From the NCBI GenBank assembly GCA_002305415.1, contig DBQX01000141.1, positions 1-19,343 on the forward strand: a stretch of DNA of 19,343 nt. The letters are read 5' to 3'. Shown one piece after another: positions 6,622-15,895 of this stretch. The translations under genes and the position numbers were made by a program. The notes below the pieces were generated by a model that had not been told where the DNA came from, ran no database searches, and saw nothing but the letters and a program-made list of their open reading frames with translations. Position 1 is the first letter of the stretch. Each line of letters begins with the position of its first letter. This DNA is from Actinomycetales bacterium UBA1383. GTDB lineage: Bacteria > Actinomycetota > Actinomycetes > Actinomycetales > Actinomycetaceae.

Positions 6622-8163
6622 ATGGCGGAGATCGTGCACGTGGGTGGCGGGCCCCTGGCGGAGGACGACGTCGTCGCCGTCGCCCGCCGGGGAGCGCGGG
6701 TGGAGTTCGCCCCAGGGTGCCTGGACGGCCCGGTCGCGGCCTCGCGCCGGATCGTCGAGGACCTCGCCGCGTCCGACCGTCCCGCCTACGGCGTCTCCAC
6801 CGGCTTCGGCGCGCTCGCCACGCAACACATCCCCACCGAGCGGCGCGTGCAGCTGCAGCAGAGCCTCATCCGCTCGCACGCCGCCGGATCGGGTAAGGAG
6901 GTGGAGCGCGAGGTGGTCCGCGCGATGATGCTGTTGCGGCTCGCCACGATGGCGACGGGGCGGACCGGGGTGCGCCCCGTCGTCGCCGAGACGTATGCGG
7001 CGCTGCTGAACGCGGGCCTCACGCCGATCGTGCACGAGTACGGCTCTCTCGGCTGCTCCGGGGACCTCGCCCCGCTGGCCCACTGCGCGCTGGCCGTGAT
7101 GGGTGAGGGCTGGGTCCGCGACGGCGCCGGCGAGCGCCGCCCCTCCGCCGAGGCCATGGCGGCGGCGGGGATCACGCCGGTGGTGTTCGCGGAGAAAGAG
7201 GGGCTCGCCCTCATCAACGGCACGGACGGGATGCTCGGGATGCTCACCCTCGCCTGCCACGATCTCGCCGGGCTCCTCACCACCGCGGACGTGGTGGCCG
7301 CGATGTCCGTGGAAGCGCTCATGGGCACCCATCACGCCTTCGCCTCGGACCTCATGGCGCTGCGACCCCAACTGGGCCAGCAGGACGCGGCGGCGAACAT
7401 GCGCGCGATGCTGGCGGACTCACCGCTGATCGCCTCCCACCAGGTCCCCGACTGCCCGATCGTGCAGGACGCCTACTCGCTCCGCTGCGCCCCGCAGGTG
7501 GCCGGGGCGGGGCGGGACACCCTCGCGCACGCGCGGCTGGTGGCGAGCCGGGAGCGCGCGGCGGCGATCGACAATCCGGTGGTCGCCCCGGACGGGCGGG
7601 TGGAGTCGAACGGCAACTTCCACGGGGCTCCCGTGGGCTACGTGCTGGACTTCCTCGCGATCGCGGTGGCGGACCTGGCCTCCATCTCCGAGCGCCGGAC
7701 CGACCGGTTCATGGACACGAAGCGGTCCAACGGCCTGCCGCCCTTCCTGGCCGGCGACCCCGGGGTGGACTCGGGGCACATGATCCTGCAGTACATGCAG
7801 GCCGGGGTGGTGGCGGAGCTGAAGCGGCTCGCGGTGCCGGCGTCGGTGGACTCGATCCCGAGCTCCGCGATGCAGGAGGATCACGTCTCGCTCGGGTGGC
7901 ACGCCGCGCGGAAGCTGCGCCGGGCACTGGACGGGCTGGCGCGGGTGCTGGCCGGTGAGGCCCTGACGGCGGCACGAGCCCTCGACCTGCGCGACCACCC
8001 GCCCGCGGCGGGCACCGCTGCCGTCCGTGACCGCATCCGCGCGGAGGTGGCCGGGCCGGGGCCCGACCGCTTCCTCGCGCCGGAGATCGAGGCGGTGGTG
8101 GAGCTGGTGCGCTCCGGTGAGCTCGTCCGGGCCGCCGAGGCGGCCGTCGGGCCGCTCGCCTGA
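6622..8163 (+). CDS. hutH: Histidine ammonia-lyase
   Basis: This enzyme removes ammonia from L-histidine to give trans-urocanate, the first step of histidine breakdown. The 513-residue length is typical. The active-site Tyr56 lies in AYGVSTGFG. The residues that form the MIO electrophile are Cys145-Ser146-Gly147 in GSLGCSGDLAPLAH, with Cys in place of the usual Ala; the family's downstream blocks (QDAYSLRCAPQV, SNGNFHG) are all present. The ATG at 6622 follows an excellent AAGGAGGAGA (6610-6619). It faces hutG, whose stop is only nine bases from its own, and it is on the opposite strand from the other hut genes. Confidence 0.95.
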   Translation: MAEIVHVGGGPLAEDDVVAVARRGARVEFAPGCLDGPVAASRRIVEDLAASDRPAYGVSTGFGALATQHIPTERRVQLQQSLIRSHAAGSGKEVEREVVRAMMLLRLATMATGRTGVRPVVAETYAALLNAGLTPIVHEYGSLGCSGDLAPLAHCALAVMGEGWVRDGAGERRPSAEAMAAAGITPVVFAEKEGLALINGTDGMLGMLTLACHDLAGLLTTADVVAAMSVEALMGTHHAFASDLMALRPQLGQQDAAANMRAMLADSPLIASHQVPDCPIVQDAYSLRCAPQVAGAGRDTLAHARLVASRERAAAIDNPVVAPDGRVESNGNFHGAPVGYVLDFLAIAVADLASISERRTDRFMDTKRSNGLPPFLAGDPGVDSGHMILQYMQAGVVAELKRLAVPASVDSIPSSAMQEDHVSLGWHAARKLRRALDGLARVLAGEALTAARALDLRDHPPAAGTAAVRDRIRAEVAGPGPDRFLAPEIEAVVELVRSGELVRAAEAAVGPLA

Positions 8164-8172
8164 CGCCGCCGG

Positions 8173-9129
8173 CTACGGCAGCGTGCGCAGCGCCTCGTCC
8201 ACCAGCCGGGCGGCGGTGCGCGCCGTCCGGCCGTCGACGTCGAAGCGCGGGTTGAGTTCCGCCACCTCGAGCAACCCGAGCTTGCCGGACGCCGCCACCG
8301 CGCGGACCGCGGCCCGGACGGCGTCGAGCGGGATCCCGAACCCAGCGGGTGCGCTCACCCCCGGGGCGACGGCGGCGGGCAGCGCGTCGAGGTCGAGGGT
8401 GAGGTGGACCCGGTCCACACCCTGGAGCCACTCACCCACGAACGCCGCGACCGCGGCCGGCCGGGACGCGGCGTCGTCGTCCAGGAACGGGACGCCGAGC
8501 GTGGCGGCGGCGTCGAAGAGCACGCGTGTGTTGTTCGCGCGGCTGATCCCGACGACGGCGTACCGGAACGCCCGTCCCGCCGCCTCCTCGGCGCGGGCGG
8601 CCTGGAGGAAGGGCGTGCCCGAGGTGGGGGCGGGGGCCTCGCGGAGGTCGAAGTGGGCGTCCATGTTGAGGATGCCCCAGCGCTCCGCCGCTCGCCCACG
8701 GTCCAGCGTGGCGCTCCAGCCGAGGTAGCTGCCGAACGCCAGCTCGTGGCCGCCGCCGAGGACCACCGGCAGTCCGCCGGCGCGGAGGACCGCGGCCACC
8801 TGCTGGCCGAGCAGCGCCTGCCCGCCCTCGAGGTCCTCACCGACGAGGATGTCCCCGGCGTCGCGCGGCTCCGGGCCCGGCGCGGCGAGGGATGCGAGCG
8901 CCGCGCGGAGCGCCGGGGGTCCCGCAGCGGCGCCAATCCGGCCGCCGTTGCGCCGCACGCCCTCGTCGGAGGCGAAGCCGAGGATCACCGCGGCCCCGGC
9001 TGCCGGTTCGTCCGGCGACCACGGCCGGATCACCGAGTGCCACCGGGCGTGCTCGGGTCCGGGACCGTCATCCCGCCCGGTCCAGGCCCCGGGCGGCCGG
9101 AGCTCGGCTCGCTGTCCCTGTGTCCCCAT
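8173..9129 (-). CDS. hutG: Formimidoylglutamase (ureohydrolase family)
   Basis: This 318-residue enzyme of the arginase/agmatinase family would hydrolyse N-formimidoyl-glutamate to glutamate and formamide, the last step of the four-enzyme hut route. The manganese ligands are present: GGGHE (His128), DAHFD (Asp157, His159, Asp161) and DLD (Asp246, Asp248). The segment GFASDEGVRRNGGRIGAAAGP-like at 51-71 is typical of HutG rather than arginase. The ATG at 9129 has GGAGG about six bases upstream. In context with hutH, hutI and hutU the assignment is strong. A DUF3800-like gene separates it from hutI. Confidence 0.92.
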   Translation of the reverse strand: MGTQGQRAELRPPGAWTGRDDGPGPEHARWHSVIRPWSPDEPAAGAAVILGFASDEGVRRNGGRIGAAAGPPALRAALASLAAPGPEPRDAGDILVGEDLEGGQALLGQQVAAVLRAGGLPVVLGGGHELAFGSYLGWSATLDRGRAAERWGILNMDAHFDLREAPAPTSGTPFLQAARAEEAAGRAFRYAVVGISRANNTRVLFDAAATLGVPFLDDDAASRPAAVAAFVGEWLQGVDRVHLTLDLDALPAAVAPGVSAPAGFGIPLDAVRAAVRAVAASGKLGLLEVAELNPRFDVDGRTARTAARLVDEALRTLP

Positions 9130-9214
9130 CGTTGCCTCCGAGTCAATCAGTCACGCCAACCCCACAGGCACCCACTCTGTCCACAGGCGTGCCCGCGCGA
9201 CCGTCATCTCCCTC

Positions 9215-9220
9215 TACCGT
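9215..9220 (+). promoter_or_regulatory. Possible -10 element, leaderless arrangement
   Basis: TACCGT fits the TANNNT pattern and ends six bases before an ATG at 9227. This spacing is the one seen for leaderless actinobacterial transcripts. No clear -35 is visible. Confidence 0.35.
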
Positions 9221-9226
9221 AGGGCC

Positions 9227-9316
9227 ATGGCGGCAGCTCCGATGAAGCGCCCGCTGAGCCAACGGAGATGCGCTCGGGAGGTCGGTGATGACACGGGCGC
9301 ACCTATTCGTCGATGA
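9227..9316 (+). CDS. Possible leader ORF overlapping the DUF3800-like gene
   Basis: A 29-codon ORF starts at the ATG expected for a leaderless transcript and ends inside the DUF3800-like gene, overlapping its start by 29 bases in another frame. The product is basic (several Arg and Lys) and has no recognisable domain. It contains the ribosome binding site of the next gene, so its translation could influence that gene. It may equally be chance; there is no direct coding evidence. Confidence 0.25.
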   Translation: MAAAPMKRPLSQRRCAREVGDDTGAPIRR

Positions 9317-9824
9317 GAGCAAGCGCAACGACTATGTACTCGTGAGCGCCGCAGTGCCGACTCACCTCCTCCGGCAGACCCGCGCCACCATCAGGGAACT
9401 CTTGCTTCCGCGGCAGAGCAGCATCCATATGAAGAACGAGTCTGCTGGGAGACGGGCAGAACTGTTGACTGCCGTCCGCTCGCTCGACCTGGAGTTGACC
9501 ATCTACGTCGCGGTGAAGTCCAGTCATCCAACGCAAGTCCGTGGACGAGACGCCTGCATCGAGCGTCTCGTGGCCGACGCAATCGCGTCCGAGGCCGAGC
9601 GGATTGTGTTCGACCTCGACCTCACATTGATCCGTGCAGACCGCCGGTCCATCGTGTCTGGAGCGTGGGCCGTGGGGCACGCCACGGTGCCATTCCGCTA
9701 CGAACACGCCAAGGCATCGCAGGAGCCGCTGCTGGCGATCCCTGACATCGTGGGGTGGTCGTGGTCCAGAGGCGGCCGCTGGAGAGCAGCTCTCCGCGAC
9801 GCGGTCACTGAAGTTCGCGTCTGA
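9288..9824 (+). CDS. DUF3800-like (RNase H-fold) protein, inserted in hut locus
   Basis: The 178-residue product has the order of motifs expected for DUF3800-like proteins: an N-terminal FVDES (about residues 6-10) followed by a hydrophobic strand, an IHMKNES segment near 47-53, an FDLD acidic segment near 107-110, and a C-terminal QEPLLAIPDIVGW block. DUF3800 proteins are predicted RNase H-fold nucleases often found with mobile or defence DNA; their activity is mostly unproven. The ATG at 9288 is preferred over the GTG one codon before because GGGAGG (9276-9281) is then six bases away. Base composition is AT-richer than its neighbours. It sits on the opposite strand between hutG and hutI, which suggests insertion into an older operon. 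Confidence 0.6.
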   Translation: MTRAHLFVDESKRNDYVLVSAAVPTHLLRQTRATIRELLLPRQSSIHMKNESAGRRAELLTAVRSLDLELTIYVAVKSSHPTQVRGRDACIERLVADAIASEAERIVFDLDLTLIRADRRSIVSGAWAVGHATVPFRYEHAKASQEPLLAIPDIVGWSWSRGGRWRAALRDAVTEVRV

Positions 9825-9831
9825 AGCGCGA

Positions 9832-9869
9832 AACCCGAGCGCCACGGTCGTCCGGCCGGGTCTCGGGTT
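9832..9869. terminator. Hairpin 1 after DUF3800-like gene
   Basis: AACCCGAG (9832-9839) pairs with CTCGGGTT (9862-9869) around a 22-base loop that itself contains a self-complementary CCGGCCGG. It begins seven bases after the stop codon. It lies between two convergent genes and could end transcription in either direction. Confidence 0.5.
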
Positions 9870-9874
9870 CACTT

Positions 9875-9895
9875 CCCACATCGGATTGATGTGGG
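9875..9895. terminator. Hairpin 2 after DUF3800-like gene
   Basis: CCCACATC (9875-9882) and GATGTGGG (9888-9895) form a perfect 8-base stem with a 5-base loop, six bases after hairpin 1. No T-run follows on either strand. With hairpin 1 it forms a tandem hairpin unit that may be a double terminator or a structural end of an inserted element. Confidence 0.5.
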
Positions 9896-9936
9896 CACTA
9901 CAAGGGTAGAGCTGCCACGCCTCCACCTTCAAGTGT

Positions 9937-11115
9937 TCACAGGGAGTTGTGGAGAACCCCGCCGCGAAACACCGCGTGGATCAGGGGGACCCCCGGGCGA
10001 TAGGCCAGGTGGATGTGCGACGGCGCGTCCAACACCACGAGGTCGGCGCGCTTACCGGGCGCCAGCACCCCAACGTCGTCCCGCCGCAGGGCTCGCGCCC
10101 CTCCCGCCGTCGCGGACCACACCGCCTCGTCGGGCGTCATCCGCAGTTCCCGCACCGCGAGCGCGATGACGAACGGCAGCGAGGTCGTGTACGAGGTTCC
10201 CGGATTGCAGTCCGCCCCGAGCGCCACGGTCACCCCGGCCTCCAGCAGCCGCCGGGCGTCCGGGTACGTGTTCCGCGTCGAGAAGTCCGCCGCCGGCAGC
10301 AGCGTCGCCACCGTCGACGACGCCGCGAGCGCCTCCACGTCCTCCTCCGTCGCGTGGCACACGTGGTCCACCGACGCCGCGCCGAGCTCCACCCCGAGCC
10401 GAATCCCCGGGCCCTCCGTCAGCTGGCCGGCATGGACCCGCACCCCCAGCCCCGCGGCCAGGCCAGCCTCGAGCACGGCACGCGACTGGTCGCCGTCGAA
10501 GGCCCCGACCTCGCAGAACACATCGATCCACCGTGCATGGGGGGCGCAGGCCGGCACCATCTCCTCCACCACGAGGCGCACGTAGTCGTCCGCCCGGCCG
10601 GCGAAATCCGGCGGCACCACATGCGCGGCGAGCAGCGTCGCCTCGGCGGTGTGCTCCCTCGCCACCACCAGCGAGCGCTCCTCGTCCCGCACGGTCTGCC
10701 CGTACCCGGACTTCACCTCCACCGTGGTGACGCCGGAGGCGAGGTACTCCCGCGCCAACCTCGCCACGTTGGCGGACAGCTCGGCGTCCGAGGCCGCACG
10801 CGTCGCCGCGATCGTGGTGCGGATCCCGCCCGCCTCGTAGCTCCGCCCCGCCATCCGGGCCGCGAACTCCTCCGCCCTCTCCCCGGCGAACACCAGGTGC
10901 GAGTGCGATTCAACGAACCCGGGCAGCACCGCGCGGCCGCCGGCGTCCCACCGGGCGTCCGCCGCGTTCCCCCGCAGCGCCGCGCGCGGACCGACCCACG
11001 CGACGGCGTCGCCCTCGATCACCACCGCCGCGTCCCGGACCAGGCCGAGCGGCCCCTCCCCACGCGTGGGGTCGTTGGTGACGAGCTGCCCGATGCCCTC
11101 GATGAGACGGGACAT
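9937..11115 (-). CDS. hutI: Imidazolonepropionase
   Basis: This amidohydrolase opens the ring of 4-imidazolone-5-propionate to give N-formimino-glutamate, the third hut step. It has 392 residues from the ATG at 11115, close to the usual 400-410. Metal and substrate residues are visible: His71 and His73 in ESHSHLVFAGER, the GYGQ loop at 137-140, His165, His228 in HAGQLTE, His251 and Asp302 in LGADCNPGTS. The frame extends 11 codons upstream, but AGAGGTGG just before the chosen ATG supports this start. It is collinear with hutU and hutG but separated from both by opposite-strand genes, so it probably has acquired its own promoter in the 258-base gap upstream. Confidence 0.94.
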   Translation of the reverse strand: MSRLIEGIGQLVTNDPTRGEGPLGLVRDAAVVIEGDAVAWVGPRAALRGNAADARWDAGGRAVLPGFVESHSHLVFAGERAEEFAARMAGRSYEAGGIRTTIAATRAASDAELSANVARLAREYLASGVTTVEVKSGYGQTVRDEERSLVVAREHTAEATLLAAHVVPPDFAGRADDYVRLVVEEMVPACAPHARWIDVFCEVGAFDGDQSRAVLEAGLAAGLGVRVHAGQLTEGPGIRLGVELGAASVDHVCHATEEDVEALAASSTVATLLPAADFSTRNTYPDARRLLEAGVTVALGADCNPGTSYTTSLPFVIALAVRELRMTPDEAVWSATAGGARALRRDDVGVLAPGKRADLVVLDAPSHIHLAYRPGVPLIHAVFRGGVLHNSL

Positions 11116-11373
11116 TGGCCACCTCTTCCCCTCACCTGCCGTCCGCAAGGAACCGCGCAGGACCTGCCGCCCATGATGCCATCCGCGCCACCTGAGGGGT
11201 GATCAGACGGCTGCCGCCTTGCGGCGGGTCCGAACGCCACCGTAGTCTTTGGATACCAGGAGGGAGTATCCCTCAATTGGCGTGACGTCATTCTCGACAG
11301 CCCTGTCCGTCGCGCCGGCCCGTAGGGCGGGAGAGACTCCGTGGTGCTCTGTACAAGTTACCGAAGGACTGTC
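11116..11373. other. Intergenic region between divergent hutI and Ca2+-ATPase
   Basis: These 258 bases hold the start regions of hutI (minus) and the ATPase (plus). I see a GGATAC inverted repeat and AT-richer DNA around 11245-11295, but no complete promoter with good -35 and -10 boxes for either gene. Minus-strand frames here encode short peptides ending in a Lys-Ala-Ala-Ala-Val-like tail without a credible start. Confidence 0.4.
11251..11271. promoter_or_regulatory. GGATAC-N9-GTATCC inverted repeat
   Basis: GGATAC (11251-11256) and GTATCC (11266-11271) are perfect inverted repeats around a purine-rich 9-base spacer, about 100 bases upstream of the ATPase start. The size would suit an operator for a metal-type or other dimeric regulator. 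No regulator gene is adjacent. Confidence 0.35.
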
Positions 11374-14079
11374 ATGCCATCCGTCCCCCCTGTGTTGACC
11401 GAACCCGACCGGACGCTGCCGTGGCACGTCCTTCCTGCCGCTGAGGTCCTGGAACAACAGGGCTCCTCGTCGAGTGGTCTCACCGACGAGGAAGCGAGGG
11501 AACGCCTTGGCCGGCATGGCCACAACGTCCTGATCGATCGCGGGGCCAAGTCACCGTGGAGGATCCTGTGGGAGCAGTTGACCGCCGTCATGGTGGTGAT
11601 CCTGCTGGCTGCTGCACTGTTGTCGCTGCTGCTGGGGAAGTTCCTGGAGGCAGGCGCGATCGGTGGCATCGTGGTGTTGTTCGCGTTGTTGGGCTTCCTG
11701 CAGGAGTACCGGGCGGAGCGAGCGATCGCGGCGTTGCGCATGATGACGGTCCCGTTGGTGCGGGTCGTGCGCGCCGAGCAGCTCGGTCAGGTGGCGGCGT
11801 CGGACCTGGTGCCGGGCGACATCGTGCATCTGGATGCCGGCTCGGTGGTTCCCGCTGACCTGCGCCTCCTCGAGACTGCGTCGTTGCGGATCCAGGAGGC
11901 GGCCCTCACCGGGGAGTCCGAGGCGGTGGAGAAGACCAGTGACCCGCTGGAGCAGGTGGACGCCCCGTTGGGTGATCGGCTCAACATCGCCTACTCGGGA
12001 ACGCAGGTGTCGTACGGACGGGGCGTCGGGGTGGTCGTGGCCACCGGGATGGCCACGGAGCTTGGGAAGATCGCGGATCTGCTGCAAGGCGTGCAGAAGG
12101 AACGCACGCCATTGCAGCAACGCCTGGACAGTGTCGGCACGCAGCTCGCCGTCGTCGGGCTGGTCACCGCAGCGGTTGTCGCTGGCCTGGGAGCGATGGC
12201 CGGGGAGCAGTGGAGCGACCTGCTCCTGACGGCCATCTCGGTGGCAGTCGCCGTGATCCCGGAGGGCTTGCCCGCCGTCGTGACGTTCACCCTGGCGGTG
12301 GGGGCACAGCGGATGCTGCGCCGGGAGGCGCTGATCCGGAAGCTGCCGGCTGTGGAAACCCTGGGGTCGGTGACGGTGATCTGCTCGGACAAGACGGGGA
12401 CCCTGACGCAGAACCAGATGTCGGTCGCCCGCCTCGTGATCCCGGGAGAGGCCGAGTGGGTGCCGGGAGATGGCGTGCCCTCCGAGACCGCGCGCATGGC
12501 GCTGGTGGCGGGTGTGCTGTGCAACGATTCCGAGATTCGTCGCCTCGATGGTGAGACCAGGTTGATCGGAGACCCCACGGAAACGTGCCTCCTCGCAGCG
12601 GCAGCCACAGCAGGCATGGACGTCGCCCACCTGCGGTCGGCTCTGCCACGTATCGCCGAGCGTCCCTTCGACTCCGAACGCAAGCGGATGAGCACCCGCC
12701 ACCGGCGTGATGACGGAACGGCCTTCGCTGACGTCGCCGGCGACATTGCCTTCGTCAAGGGCGCAGTGGACGGGCTGCTGCCGCGCCTCACCTCGATCTG
12801 GAAGGCCGGGAGTCCTCACCCGTTCGATGACACCGCGCGGGCGTGGGTCGATTCGACCAACGCCACCCTCGCCTCCGCGGGGCAGCGCGTGCTGTGCCTG
12901 GCCTTCCGGACCGTCGAGAGCGGTGTGGACGCCGACCTGGAGGACGGACTCACCCTCCTCGGCATGGTGGGCATCATCGACCCGCCCCGGCCGGAGGTGG
13001 CCGAGGCCGTCGCGAAGTGCGCGACAGCGGGGATCAGGCCGGTCATGATCACCGGTGACCACCCCCTGACAGCGCGGGCCATCGCCCAGGAGATCGGCAT
13101 CGGCCGCGATGGGGTGGTCCTGACCGGCGTGGAACTCGACCGGCTCACGGGAGAGGAATTCGATCACGCGGCCCGAACGGTCAGCGTGTTCGCCCGTGTG
13201 GCGCCAGAACACAAGCTCCGGCTCGTCGACGCCCTCCAGCGCGACGGACAGATCGTGGCGATGACGGGTGACGGCGTCAACGACGCCCCGGCACTGAAGA
13301 AGTCGGACATCGGGGTGGCCATGGGCATCACCGGCACTGACGTCTCGAAGGAGGCGTCGGACATGGTGCTCCGCGATGACAACTTCGCCACCATCATCAG
13401 CGCGGTCGAGGAGGGCCGCGTGATCTACGACAACCTGCGCCGCTTCGTCTCCTTCGCCGTGGCCGGCAACCTCGGGAAGATCATCGTGATGGTGGGCTGG
13501 CCCATCCCGTACCTGTTCACCGACCTCGACACCACCGCCGCGGTCGCCCTGCTGCCCCTGCAACTGCTGTGGCTGAACCTGATGACGGACGGACTGCTCG
13601 GACTCGCAATGGGCAAGGAACCTGCGGAGCCCAACGTCATGCGACGCCCCCCACACGTCCCCGGCGGCAGCCTCTGGACCGGCGGGCTCGGCCTGCACAC
13701 CATCTGGATCGGATTCCTGATCGGCGCCATCGCCCTCGGTATCGGGATCGGATACCACGAGGCCGGCAACCCATCGTGGCAATCGATGTTGTTCACCACC
13801 CTCGCCTTCCTCCAGGTCGGTCAGGCGTTCGCCATCCGCTCCCTCCACGAGTCGCTGTGGAAGGTGGGGCTCTGGTCCAATCCCCTCCTGCTGGCCATCG
13901 CCGGCGTGGTCCTGTCCCTCCAAATGGCTGCGCTGTACACGCCGCTGGGCGACTTCCTGGAGGTACAGCCCCTCGCCCCTGCCGACCTGCTGGTGGCAGC
14001 GGCGGCAGGGGCGAGCCTCTTCATCGTGATTGAGGTGGGCAAGGCGCTGACCCGCGCTCGGCGGAGACACGCGGGCTGA
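11374..14079 (+). CDS. P2-type calcium-transporting ATPase, single-site type
   Basis: This 901-residue P-type ATPase would export Ca2+ from the cytoplasm using ATP. It has the cation-ATPase N-terminal domain, TGES at 179-182, the phosphorylation motif DKTGT with Asp339, TGDHPLTA, and the hinge GDGVNDAP at 632-639, with about ten membrane helices. In helix 4 the motif IPEGLP (Glu297) matches the Ca2+ site II Glu309 of SERCA. In helix 6, Asn735 and Asp739 match Asn796 and Asp800. The helix 5 position of SERCA Glu771 is Lys702, so site I is lost, as in Listeria LMCA1, and one ion per cycle is expected. The ATG at 11374 has GAAGGA five bases upstream. It lies on the opposite strand between hutI and hutU and uses more TTG leucine codons than its neighbours, suggesting transfer. 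Confidence 0.92.
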   Translation: MPSVPPVLTEPDRTLPWHVLPAAEVLEQQGSSSSGLTDEEARERLGRHGHNVLIDRGAKSPWRILWEQLTAVMVVILLAAALLSLLLGKFLEAGAIGGIVVLFALLGFLQEYRAERAIAALRMMTVPLVRVVRAEQLGQVAASDLVPGDIVHLDAGSVVPADLRLLETASLRIQEAALTGESEAVEKTSDPLEQVDAPLGDRLNIAYSGTQVSYGRGVGVVVATGMATELGKIADLLQGVQKERTPLQQRLDSVGTQLAVVGLVTAAVVAGLGAMAGEQWSDLLLTAISVAVAVIPEGLPAVVTFTLAVGAQRMLRREALIRKLPAVETLGSVTVICSDKTGTLTQNQMSVARLVIPGEAEWVPGDGVPSETARMALVAGVLCNDSEIRRLDGETRLIGDPTETCLLAAAATAGMDVAHLRSALPRIAERPFDSERKRMSTRHRRDDGTAFADVAGDIAFVKGAVDGLLPRLTSIWKAGSPHPFDDTARAWVDSTNATLASAGQRVLCLAFRTVESGVDADLEDGLTLLGMVGIIDPPRPEVAEAVAKCATAGIRPVMITGDHPLTARAIAQEIGIGRDGVVLTGVELDRLTGEEFDHAARTVSVFARVAPEHKLRLVDALQRDGQIVAMTGDGVNDAPALKKSDIGVAMGITGTDVSKEASDMVLRDDNFATIISAVEEGRVIYDNLRRFVSFAVAGNLGKIIVMVGWPIPYLFTDLDTTAAVALLPLQLLWLNLMTDGLLGLAMGKEPAEPNVMRRPPHVPGGSLWTGGLGLHTIWIGFLIGAIALGIGIGYHEAGNPSWQSMLFTTLAFLQVGQAFAIRSLHESLWKVGLWSNPLLLAIAGVVLSLQMAALYTPLGDFLEVQPLAPADLLVAAAAGASLFIVIEVGKALTRARRRHAG

Positions 14080-14106
14080 GTCCTTCGCCGGGCTGGAGCT
14101 GGAGGG

Positions 14107-15798
<1,692 letters not shown>

Positions 15799-15813
15799 CG
15801 TCGAAACCTCCTC

Positions 15814-15829
15814 GCGGGCACACGCCCGC
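15814..15829 (-). promoter_or_regulatory. Hairpin directly before hutU ribosome binding site
   Basis: GCGGGC (15814-15819) and GCCCGC (15824-15829) form a perfect 6-base stem with a 4-base loop. In the hutU mRNA it stands immediately upstream of GAGGAGG (15806-15812). It could be a leader structure or an operator-like dyad. Confidence 0.35.
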
Positions 15830-15883
15830 CTCCACCCAATGGTGTCGCTCCCGGGGCTGCCGGTCCAGAGGCAGGCCGTTCAG

Positions 15884-15889
15884 TACTGT
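15884..15889 (+). promoter_or_regulatory. -10 element of a leaderless lipid kinase transcript
   Basis: TACTGT fits TANNNT and ends six bases before the ATG at 15896, so transcription would begin at or next to the start codon. No Shine-Dalgarno site precedes that ATG, which agrees with leaderless translation. Confidence 0.5.
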
Positions 15890-15895
15890 GAGCCC

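Noticed and set aside
11203..11523. A minus-strand frame ending in the hutI-ATPase gap
   Set aside because: Most of it is antisense to the ATPase start, no credible start codon with a ribosome binding site exists within the gap, and no family is recognisable. It might be a gene remnant, but this cannot be supported.
11551..14070. An 839-codon minus-strand frame opposite the calcium ATPase
   Set aside because: The ATPase has all family motifs in order; the antisense product is rich in Gln, His and Arg and has no domain.
9130..14106. Insertion sequence or transposon ends bounding the two genes inserted in the hut locus
   Set aside because: I looked for terminal inverted repeats and target duplications at the junctions and found none that I could support; no transposase is present.
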